A stretch of 8,848 bases of DNA. It comes from Phycisphaerales bacterium. Its GTDB lineage: Bacteria; Planctomycetota; Phycisphaerae; SM23-33. The stretch lies in contig DNAS01000094.1 of NCBI GenBank assembly GCA_003485185.1, positions 9,799 through 18,646 of the forward strand, written 5' to 3'. The position numbers and the translations under genes were made by a program. The notes beneath the pieces were generated by a model, which saw nothing but the letters and a program-made list of their open reading frames with translations, searched no databases and was not told the DNA's origin. Position 1 is the first letter of the stretch. Each line of letters begins with the position of its first letter. Of this stretch, positions 1-5,427 are shown one piece after another.

Positions 1-1566
1 TACCGCCACGAACTGGCAGCGGATCGCCCGCCCCGCCAGCTCCGACAGCGCCGCAGCCACCGCCTCGCCCGCGCGACCCTCGCACTGCTCGCGCAGGCGG
101 GCGTGGGCGTCGTCGAAGCCGAGCGTCAGCACTCCGTCGGAAAAGCCGACGACCATGGCAGGGAGAATCGTCCCCGCCACCGGCGTCTGCCCGCGCGCGA
201 CCAGCTCGTCGCCGACGGTCTGCCAGTTCGCCGCCAGCCAGGACGCCTCCCACTTCAGCGGCGCGGAGCCCGCCGGGGGCTTCAACTCGAATCCGCCGCC
301 CGTCGCGGGCGAAGACGATGCGACATTCGGACTCCGCGCCGGCGCGAGGCGCGCGGCGTCAGCGGCGGGCGGGCTCAGCGGGAAATTTTTTTTTTGCCCC
401 GTGGCGGGGCCCGGCCGGCCGGACGCAAGCGACTCGAGCCGCTCGATCAGGCTGGTCGGATCGACGAACTTCTCGGCGGCAGCCAGGCGAACCAGCGTCG
501 CCTCCACCAGCGCCCGCGCGACGCTGGAGTTGCGGACGGTCCGCAGCAGCGTCTGGAGCATTCCGACCGCATGGACCAGCGCGGGCAGGGAGAACCGCCC
601 GGACAGCTCGATAACCGCGGCGCGGTGCGCGTCGGGCAGCTCGATCAGCTCGCTGCCGGACCCGCAGGCCGAGGCGATCATCAGGTTGCGGAACGTCTCG
701 CCCAGCGCGCCGACGGCGACACCGAGCGTCACGCCGCCGGCCAGCGCGTCGTCCAGGCCCTTCAGCGCGCCGGCGGGGTCGCCCGCGGCGATGGCCGACG
801 CGATCGACAGCACCCGCTCGTCGCCCGGGACGCCCAGCAGGCGCACGACGTCCTCGTCGCGCACCGTGCCCTCGCCGGCCGCCAGCAACTGGTCCAGCAG
901 GCTCAGCGCGTCGCGCATCGAACCCGCCGCCGACCGCGCCACGCGGAACAGCGCGTCGTCGGCGACCTGGACCTTCTCGGTCTTGCAGATCGCCCGCAGG
1001 TGCTCGGCGATCCGCCGCGTCGGAATGTTGCGGAAGTCGAACCGCTGGCAGCGCGACAGGATCGTCGCGGGGAGCTTCTCGGCCTCGGTGGTGGCGAAGA
1101 TGAACTTCACGTGCCCCGGGGGCTCCTCCAGCGTCTTGAGCAGCGCGTTGAAGGCCTCCTTGGTGAGCATGTGCACTTCGTCGATGTAGTAGATCTTGTA
1201 GCGGCTTCGCGCGGGTCGGTAGATGGCGTTGGCCCGCAGCTCGCGGATCTCGTCGATGCCGCGGTTGCTGGCGCCGTCGATCTCGACGACGTCCACGTCG
1301 TCCCCGCGCGAGATGGCCACGCACGCGTTGCAGCGGTTGCAGGGGGTCGGCGTCGGCGCGTCGGAGTTCAGGCAGTTCAGCGCCTTGGCGAAGAGGCGCG
1401 CCATCGTCGTCTTGCCGACGCCGCGCGTGCCGGTGAACAGGTACGCGTGCGCGATCCGCCCGCCCGTGATCGCGTTGACCAGCGTGCGCGCGATGGGCTC
1501 CTGCCCGACGACCTCGTCGAACGTCGTGCTGCGGTACTTCCGCGCCAGGACCAGGTATTCCGCCAT
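1..1566 (-). CDS. dnaX: DNA polymerase III subunit gamma/tau (C-terminus off the window)
   Basis: Clamp-loader ATPase of the replisome; with delta and delta' it loads the sliding clamp, and tau also tethers the polymerase core. The 522 visible residues read from an ATG at 1566 with a GGAAGG ribosome site at 1571-1576, and no stop is reached at the left edge. Visible AAA+ features are Walker A GTRGVGKT at 46-53, the four-cysteine zinc module C65/C76/C79/C82, Walker B YIDE at 127-130, sensor 1 ATTE at 158-161, SRC at 171-173 (arginine finger) and sensor 2 GSMRDAL at 215-221. The clamp-loader collar follows to about residue 365, then a Pro/Ala/Ser-rich linker (about 380-435), then a folded tail (about 440-522) resembling the DnaX C-terminal domain of actinobacterial homologues. 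An A10 run falls in the linker at codons 391-394 and probably yields a second, shorter product (see the separate entry). The overlapping long minus-strand frame 359-1645 is a shadow, although its stop is the one slippage would use. Confidence 0.96.
   Translation of the reverse strand, partial: MAEYLVLARKYRSTTFDEVVGQEPIARTLVNAITGGRIAHAYLFTGTRGVGKTTMARLFAKALNCLNSDAPTPTPCNRCNACVAISRGDDVDVVEIDGASNRGIDEIRELRANAIYRPARSRYKIYYIDEVHMLTKEAFNALLKTLEEPPGHVKFIFATTEAEKLPATILSRCQRFDFRNIPTRRIAEHLRAICKTEKVQVADDALFRVARSAAGSMRDALSLLDQLLAAGEGTVRDEDVVRLLGVPGDERVLSIASAIAAGDPAGALKGLDDALAGGVTLGVAVGALGETFRNLMIASACGSGSELIELPDAHRAAVIELSGRFSLPALVHAVGMLQTLLRTVRNSSVARALVEATLVRLAAAEKFVDPTSLIERLESLASGRPGPATGQKKNFPLSPPAADAARLAPARSPNVASSSPATGGGFELKPPAGSAPLKWEASWLAANWQTVGDELVARGQTPVAGTILPAMVVGFSDGVLTLGFDDAHARLREQCEGRAGEAVAAALSELAGRAIRCQFVAV
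359..410 (-). promoter_or_regulatory. Probable programmed slippage/frameshift site in dnaX
   Basis: On the coding (minus) strand an A10 run occupies 395-386, spanning codons CAA AAA AAA AAT (Q391-N394). Directly upstream, 410-396 can fold into a 6-bp GC hairpin with a 3-nt loop. One extra A in the transcript, or a -1 ribosomal shift, reaches TGA at 361-359 and gives a 402-residue product. Loss of one A reaches TGA at 377-375 and gives a 396-residue product. Both would end just after the clamp-loader collar, as gamma does. Known precedents are the E. coli dnaX A-rich -1 frameshift site and the Thermus thermophilus dnaX A9 transcriptional slippage site. That the site works here is inferred; the tract and the two stops are read directly. 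An assembly error in the homopolymer is possible, but the zero frame continues with a plausible tau tail. Confidence 0.72.
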
Positions 1567-1616
1567 GTCGCCTTCCGGTTCGCCCGCGATCCCCGCCCCG
1601 CGGATCGCGAAAGCCC

Positions 1617-1645
1617 ATTATTCCGCCCCGGACGCGCCGAATCAA
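1617..1645 (-). promoter_or_regulatory. Putative sigma-70-type promoter of dnaX
   Basis: Read on the minus strand, TTGATT (1645-1640) and AATAAT (1622-1617) are separated by exactly 17 bp. Transcription would start near 1610 and leave a leader of about 45 nt before the dnaX ATG at 1566. The elements stand out as AT-rich islands in very GC-rich sequence. This is motif matching only. Confidence 0.45.
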
Positions 1646-1688
1646 TCGTCAATCCCGCTTCCGCGATGGTTCAGCGGGCCATCCTGCC

Positions 1689-1694
1689 GATAAT
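1689..1694 (+). promoter_or_regulatory. Possible -10 element close to the ATG of the PLD-like gene
   Basis: GATAAT lies 6 bp upstream of the ATG at 1701. No AGGAGG-like sequence precedes that ATG, because the bases just before it read CCTCC, the complement of a ribosome site. If this is the -10 box, transcription would start at or very near the A of the ATG and make a leaderless mRNA. No convincing -35 is seen about 17 bp upstream, so the call is weak. Confidence 0.3.
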
Positions 1695-1700
1695 TCCTCC

Positions 1701-2228
1701 ATGATCCGACTGGTTCTCAACGACGAACACCTCGGCGCGGTGCTGGAAGAGGCGGCCCGCGCCTGCCGCCACCGCCTGTTCATCGCGACGGCTGACCTCA
1801 AGGACGTCCACGTGCCGATCGGCGGCGGACGCGCCGTGAGCTTCCTGGAACTGCTGGAACAACTCGCCGAAAACGGCGCGGAAGTGCACGTGCTGCACAG
1901 CGGCGTGCCCTCCGGGCCGTTGCGCGAACGCCTTTCCAAGCGCCCCCTGCCCGAGGGGATGGTCCTGCGCCGCTGCCCGCGCGTGCACGCCAAGGCCGTC
2001 ATCGTCGACGGGCGGCAGATGTACCTGGGCTCGGCCAACCTCACCGGCGCGGGACTGGGTGCCAAGAGCGCCCGCCGGCGGAACTTCGAGGCCGGCGTGT
2101 GGACCGACGACGTGTCGCTGATCGACCCCGTGCTGGACATGCTCCAGGAGGTCTGGACCGGCGGCGCCTGCGCCGAATGCGGAAGGCGCGAGTATTGCCC
2201 CGAACCGCTGGAAGAACCGACACTGTAA
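1701..2228 (+). CDS. Small phospholipase D-like protein with one HKD motif
   Basis: A 175-residue protein of the PLD-like superfamily with a single HKD motif, H96-x-K98-x4-D103, followed by GSANLTGAG at 110-118 and an acidic residue (E130) in the usual downstream position. Family members with one HKD motif act as dimers and include nucleases, phosphodiesterases and uncharacterised proteins, so the substrate here is unknown. There is no signal peptide or membrane helix, so a cytoplasmic location is expected. The C-terminus carries a short cysteine cluster (C157-x2-C160-x5-C166) that could bind metal with one further ligand. The gene diverges from dnaX and converges on the SRP RNA, whose U-tract ends only about 15 bp past this stop. 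The start is the first ATG in frame, and there is no clear ribosome site. Nothing nearby hints at a pathway. Family assignment is good; function is not known. Confidence 0.85.
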   Translation: MIRLVLNDEHLGAVLEEAARACRHRLFIATADLKDVHVPIGGGRAVSFLELLEQLAENGAEVHVLHSGVPSGPLRERLSKRPLPEGMVLRRCPRVHAKAVIVDGRQMYLGSANLTGAGLGAKSARRRNFEAGVWTDDVSLIDPVLDMLQEVWTGGACAECGRREYCPEPLEEPTL

Positions 2229-2240
2229 GGGGAAAGGGAA

Positions 2241-2257
2241 AATAAAAAAGCCGTGCA
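2241..2257 (-). terminator. 3' end and U-tract of the SRP RNA
   Basis: The RNA ends with GCACGGC followed by T6 (2249-2244 on the minus strand), then ATT. In the mature RNA GCACGGC pairs with the far 5' end. During transcription it could instead pair locally with the bulged complement at 2302-2293, which would make an intrinsic terminator. The tract lies only 15 bp from the convergent stop codon of the PLD-like gene at 2228. Confidence 0.6.
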
Positions 2258-2537
2258 CCTCGCGTCGAATCGCCGCCACCGGGCCCGCGGGGGCACGACG
2301 GCTCCAGCCAGGCTACCCTCCGGCACACGACACAAGCTCGCTTATGGCTGCTTCCTTCCGGACCTGACCAGGTTCACGGCGCGTCGTTGCAGAGGACCCA
2401 ACCTTCATCACCGCCGGCCCAACGGGGAGACCGGTCGCAAACGACCCTCGACGAGGGATTCAGCCCCGCTATAGCGGATTACGGGTCGTCCCTTGCGGGA
2501 GTCAGGGCACCGCTGGCGCCCCACCTAGCACGGCAAG
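2244..2537 (-). ncRNA. ffs: Signal recognition particle RNA, large type with Alu domain
   Basis: RNA scaffold of the signal recognition particle, which with Ffh targets nascent membrane and secreted proteins to FtsY. The minus strand holds the universal S-domain core (CAGGTCCGGAAGGAAGCAGC, about 2371-2346), including the GGAA-tetraloop helix 8 bound by Ffh. It also has the extra parts of a Bacillus-type large SRP RNA: a 5' Alu region starting GTGCTAGG, the conserved UAAUC-type turn before a small hairpin at 2477-2466, and a 3' end GGTGCACGGC. The two ends pair perfectly over 7 bp (GCCGTGC at 2534-2528 with GCACGGC at 2256-2250). Helix 5 is supported by pairing of 2455-2448 with 2268-2259 around a 2-nt bulge. 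Total length is about 294 nt, against about 270 in B. subtilis and about 114 for E. coli 4.5S RNA. The 5' end is placed from the promoter spacing and is accurate to a few bases. Symbol ffs is used for the SRP RNA gene; the Bacillus name is scr. Confidence 0.95.
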
Positions 2538-2542
2538 GGAAC

Positions 2543-2571
2543 ATCGTAGCCGATCCGCCGCGCCGATGCAA
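2543..2571 (-). promoter_or_regulatory. Sigma-70-type promoter of the SRP RNA
   Basis: On the minus strand, TTGCAT (2571-2566) and TACGAT (2548-2543) are separated by 17 bp, and the mature 5' helix begins 9 bp past the -10 box. This fits initiation around 2537. The promoter fills the short gap after the SpoIID stop at 2583, so the RNA has its own promoter and need not depend on read-through. Confidence 0.65.
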
Positions 2572-2582
2572 GGTGGAGAAGC

Positions 2583-3851
2583 TCAGTACGCCCGGAAGAG
2601 GGTCGCGCCGGGGTAGTAGGCGTCGAGAATTTCCAGGGCGGTGGCGCCGCGTTCGGCCTTGCCCTGCGCGCCCCACTGGCAGAGCCCCACGCCGTGGCCG
2701 AACCCGCGCCCCGCGTAAAACTCGACCTGCTCGCCCGCGTCGCGGATGCGGCAGTTCATGGAGTACAGGCGGCGGGCGTCCGGCAGGCCGCTGCGGAGAA
2801 TACAGATCCGCAGGTCCTCGGCGCGGATGCGGATGCGCGCGACGTTGGGCGCGACCAGGTCCAGCCAGATCGGTCGGTCGCCGGGCCCGGCGGCGGCCAC
2901 CAGGATCTCCTTCAGCCCGTCCATCGCCCCGGTGGCGGGGTACGCCCGCGAGACCGCCGAGAACACGTCCGCCTTGCGGAACCGCACCGGCTCCCAGCGG
3001 TACAGGCGGTGCCCGCGGCAGTCCTCGCACGTCTGCCCGCCCAGCAGCGGCGGAATCTGCGGCGCGTCGCGGATGACGTACGCCCCGTTGACCGTCCCCC
3101 CGCAGCAGGCGGAGTATTGCGCCATGAAAATCCGCTCTTTCCCGCGCGGGCCGTGCGTCAGCACCATCCCCTGCGTGTAGCGGACGGCATCCCAGGACTT
3201 GTCGGTCTCAGCCGTGAACCCGCCGTATACCTGCCAGTTCTGGTCGTCGCCGAGATCGTACTCGTGCGATTTCCCGAACGTGGTGACGTGGTACAGCGCG
3301 AACGTGCGCGCCGCGACGGCCAGGGCGCGGTATGTCGCCTTCGACCAGGAGGGGTAGAGCTCCTTCGACAGCACGCCGGCGAGGTAGCTTTCCAGGTCCA
3401 CGCGATTGATGACGGAGAAGCGGTCGTCGCCGGCGGGAAGCAGCACGAGGCTTCCGCGGTAAGTGGTGGCGCCGAGACGGACGTAGTGTCCGGGCCCGGG
3501 GAGGATTTCCGCCTGCTGCCCGCGGACGGTGAGATTGTTGAACTTCCACAGCCCGCCGCGGCGCGAGACTTCGATGTTGCTCAGTTCCCCCGAGCCCTGG
3601 TCCTGCCCGTCGACACGGATGCGCCCGCCCGTGGTCGAGACGATCACGCGGTCCACCGGCCCGCCGCCCAGCAGGATGCGGACGGTCGGCGCCTGGTCGC
3701 TCCGCAGGGGCTGCTCCTCCACCGCCGGCGCCGCCTGGCGCCCGCAACTGCTCAACGCCCCCGCCGTCGCCAGGCACACGGCCGAAAGCAACGCCAGCGG
3801 CGCGAACGGCGCGACGCGAATCCACAGAATTTGCCCTATCCGTCGATCCAT
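2583..3851 (-). CDS. SpoIID/LytB-domain lipoprotein (probable peptidoglycan lytic enzyme)
   Basis: SpoIID-family enzymes are lytic transglycosylases that cut denuded glycan strands; in sporulators they act in engulfment, while non-sporulating members (LytB-type) serve wall remodelling or septation. Landmarks include a transglycosylase-type segment around residues 151-187 (DLESYLAGVLSKELYP, with E164 aligning with the catalytic glutamate of SpoIID) ending AVAARTFAL. A Cys-Gly-Gly segment lies at 249-252, a Cys-x2-Cys pair at C275/C278, and the signature GFGHGVGLCQWGAQG at 383-397. The start is placed at 3851 because it gives a short basic N-region, a hydrophobic stretch and a lipobox LSSC (C36), so the 422-residue product is probably a lipid-anchored envelope protein. 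The open frame runs upstream to 3947, but that extension would cross two hairpins and displace the signal peptide. No clear ribosome site precedes 3851, so the exact start is uncertain. No sporulation genes are visible nearby. Confidence 0.88.
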   Translation of the reverse strand: MDRRIGQILWIRVAPFAPLALLSAVCLATAGALSSCGRQAAPAVEEQPLRSDQAPTVRILLGGGPVDRVIVSTTGGRIRVDGQDQGSGELSNIEVSRRGGLWKFNNLTVRGQQAEILPGPGHYVRLGATTYRGSLVLLPAGDDRFSVINRVDLESYLAGVLSKELYPSWSKATYRALAVAARTFALYHVTTFGKSHEYDLGDDQNWQVYGGFTAETDKSWDAVRYTQGMVLTHGPRGKERIFMAQYSACCGGTVNGAYVIRDAPQIPPLLGGQTCEDCRGHRLYRWEPVRFRKADVFSAVSRAYPATGAMDGLKEILVAAAGPGDRPIWLDLVAPNVARIRIRAEDLRICILRSGLPDARRLYSMNCRIRDAGEQVEFYAGRGFGHGVGLCQWGAQGKAERGATALEILDAYYPGATLFRAY

Positions 3852-3882
3852 CCGTGTGTTCGCAAACGGGGCGCCAAGCGTC

Positions 3883-3909
3883 ATCCTTAAGCGTCGTCTG
3901 CTTGAGGAT
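3883..3909. repeat. Inverted repeat, 9-bp stem with 9-nt loop
   Basis: ATCCTTAAG (3883-3891) and CTTGAGGAT (3901-3909) form a 9-bp stem with one G-T/G-U pair around a 9-nt loop. It lies 32 bp upstream of the chosen SpoIID start, within its probable leader, and is the nearer of two consecutive hairpins. There is no T-run, so a simple intrinsic terminator is unlikely. Confidence 0.55.
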
Positions 3910-3914
3910 ATTCG

Positions 3915-3943
3915 CACGGTCAAGTAAACAGTGCTTGACCGTG
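3915..3943. repeat. Perfect inverted repeat, 10-bp stem with 9-nt loop
   Basis: CACGGTCAAG (3915-3924) and CTTGACCGTG (3934-3943) are exact reverse complements around the 9-nt spacer TAAACAGTG. It begins 25 bp past the stop codon of the TPR/alpha-CTD gene in the direction of minus-strand transcription. It could protect that transcript's 3' end, terminate weakly, or be an operator for the SpoIID gene. No U-tract follows on either strand. Confidence 0.6.
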
Positions 3944-3968
3944 GCACCCATCAACAGGAACCGAACCG

Positions 3969-5297
3969 TTAGTTCGGTTCGCGGAACGCCATTCCGTATT
4001 CGCTGAGTCGCTGGCGCACTTCGTTGAGGCTGGTCTGCCCGAAATTCTTGCAGGCGAGCAGTTCCGCCTCGCTCTTGCCGGCCAGATCGCCCAGGGTGCG
4101 GATTCCGAGGGTCTCCAGTGCCCGCCGCGCCCGCACGGAAAACTCGACCTGCTCGATCGGGGTCGCCAGGACGCCTTCGTTGCGCGCGGGGGCCATCGTC
4201 ACGGCGGGACGATCCGTCTGGAACAGCGCGGGTTCTTCCAGCGCCTGTCCCAACCTCAGCCCGCGGGCGGTCAACATGTCCTTGATCTCCTTCAGCGACG
4301 TCTCGCCGAAGTTCTTGTATCCCAGCAGTTCCGCCTCGGTGGTCTTGACCAGGTCGCCGAGGGTGTGGATGTTCATCTTCTTGAGGCAGTTTCGGGCCCG
4401 CACCGACAGCTCGAAGTCCGTCACCGGGATGTCCAGCACCGCGTTGCGCTTGGCGATCCGCCGGGCCTGATCCTCGTCGTAGAACATCGTCTTGGACGCA
4501 TCGACGTCCTTGTGGAACAGCTTCGCCCGGGCGTGACCGGGGTGGCAGGCCAGCAGGCGGTTCAGGCAGTTCGTCGCCTTGTCGTATTTCCCCGCGTCTT
4601 CGTAGAGTACCGCCAGGTTCAGCAGCGCGCTGGCGTGGACCGGCGGGCTGGAGAGACATTCCTTGTACAGGTCGATCGCCTGCTGCTCTTCCCCATGCAG
4701 GTCGTAATAGTATGCCAGGCGGAAAGTGGCCGGGGTGTACCCCTGCTTCAGCGTGCGGGCCTGGGTATAGGCCTGGACGGCGGCATCGCCGTTGCCCGAC
4801 AGCTCCTCGACGAGCCCGCGAACGTAAAAGAACTTCGGATCGCCCTGGCACTTGGAGGCGAGCTTGGCAACCGCCTTTGCCGCGCCTTCCACGTCGCCCC
4901 CGAGCGCCTGGAGTTCCACCAGTTCCAGCTCGGCGTCGCGTTCGTCCCAGCCGCGGTCCTTGGCCCGCTGCATTTCCTCGGCGGCCTTGTCGAACTGCCG
5001 AAGCTGCTTGAAGCATTGCGCCTGGAAGTAGCGGCGGTCCTTGTTGTCCGTGGCGGCGCCGAGAATGTCCAAGGCTGCCGAAAAGCGGCAGGTCATGTAG
5101 CGGCAGATTCCGATCTTCAGGGCGGCGGCGCCCTTGGGATCGTGCGTGGAGGCCTCGATCTCCGAGACGATTCCGCGGAACTTGCCCGCCGCGTCCCTCA
5201 CTCCGCTCATGCGGGTCAGCAATTCCTGATGGTCCTCGGCCGACCAGCTTTCCTTGGAAACGATCGGACCGATGCTGTCCTGAAGACTCTGATCCAT
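3969..5297 (-). CDS. TPR protein with two RNA polymerase alpha-CTD-like domains
   Basis: A 442-residue protein with no signal peptide, so probably cytoplasmic. The N-terminal two thirds is helical with tetratricopeptide-type repeats, clearest at about 155-184, 188-217 and 222-251. Two RNA_pol_A_CTD-like domains follow at about 286-350 and 375-439. They are about half identical to each other by eye, and each has the SVRAR...TLGDL...EAELL...KNFG.TSL pattern of the alpha-subunit C-terminal domain. Measured against the E. coli alpha residues that contact UP-element DNA, the first copy keeps R265 (R300), N268 (N303), C269 (C304), G296 (G331), S299 (S334) and E302 (E337), but has T333 for K298. The second keeps R389, G420, S423 and E426 but has R392, A393 and T422 for N268, C269 and K298. 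It is not RpoA, since the N-terminal dimerisation domains are absent. A role in DNA binding, transcription or protein scaffolding is inference. The ATG at 5297 has AGGAG at 5307-5311, 9 nt away, and a good promoter upstream. Confidence 0.9.
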   Translation of the reverse strand: MDQSLQDSIGPIVSKESWSAEDHQELLTRMSGVRDAAGKFRGIVSEIEASTHDPKGAAALKIGICRYMTCRFSAALDILGAATDNKDRRYFQAQCFKQLRQFDKAAEEMQRAKDRGWDERDAELELVELQALGGDVEGAAKAVAKLASKCQGDPKFFYVRGLVEELSGNGDAAVQAYTQARTLKQGYTPATFRLAYYYDLHGEEQQAIDLYKECLSSPPVHASALLNLAVLYEDAGKYDKATNCLNRLLACHPGHARAKLFHKDVDASKTMFYDEDQARRIAKRNAVLDIPVTDFELSVRARNCLKKMNIHTLGDLVKTTEAELLGYKNFGETSLKEIKDMLTARGLRLGQALEEPALFQTDRPAVTMAPARNEGVLATPIEQVEFSVRARRALETLGIRTLGDLAGKSEAELLACKNFGQTSLNEVRQRLSEYGMAFREPN

Positions 5298-5347
5298 ATT
5301 CTGGTTCTCCTGGGAACGATTCTTTGGATAATGCAGCCGCCGGCCGA

Positions 5348-5375
5348 TTGTTCGGGCCGGAAATTTCGGTATTAT
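5348..5375 (+). promoter_or_regulatory. Possible divergent promoter of the lipid kinase-kdsA operon
   Basis: TTGTTC (5348-5353) and TATTAT (5370-5375) are separated by 16 bp, placing initiation near 5382, about 46 nt before the kinase ATG at 5428. The -10 overlaps the -10 of the minus-strand promoter almost completely, so the two could not be occupied at once. The -35 match is weak. Confidence 0.35.
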
Positions 5376-5398
5376 AGCTATTGGCCCGGGATGTTCAA
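5371..5398 (-). promoter_or_regulatory. Sigma-70-type promoter of the TPR/alpha-CTD gene
   Basis: On the minus strand TTGAAC (5398-5393) and a consensus TATAAT (5376-5371) are separated by 16 bp. Transcription would begin near 5364 and leave a leader of about 67 nt before the ATG at 5297. This is the closest match to the sigma-70 consensus that I saw in the window. Confidence 0.65.
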
Positions 5399-5427
5399 TC
5401 CCAATCGACACCGGGCCCAGGGAACCC

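Noticed and set aside
359..1645. 428-residue open frame on the minus strand
   Set aside because: Its Arg/Gly-rich translation has no recognisable motif and it is dnaX read one base out of frame. Only its final codons matter, as the end reached after slippage.
103..1704. 533-residue open frame on the plus strand opposite dnaX
   Set aside because: It is antisense to a convincing DnaX with Walker motifs; the long frame is a product of high GC content.
2288..2420. A small 4.5S-type SRP RNA of about 130 nt
   Set aside because: The S-domain core fits, but the sequence on both sides continues as Alu domain and helix 5, with perfect end pairing and a matching promoter at 2543-2571, so the longer RNA is the better model.
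2466..2477. Perfect 12-bp palindrome CCGCTATAGCGG, a candidate operator
   Set aside because: It falls on a conserved hairpin of the SRP RNA Alu domain (stem CCGC/GCGG), so RNA structure explains it.
3852..3947. N-terminal extension of the SpoIID protein to the ATG at 3947
   Set aside because: It would bury the lipoprotein signal behind 32 Arg/Ser-rich residues and run through both hairpins; no ribosome site supports it.
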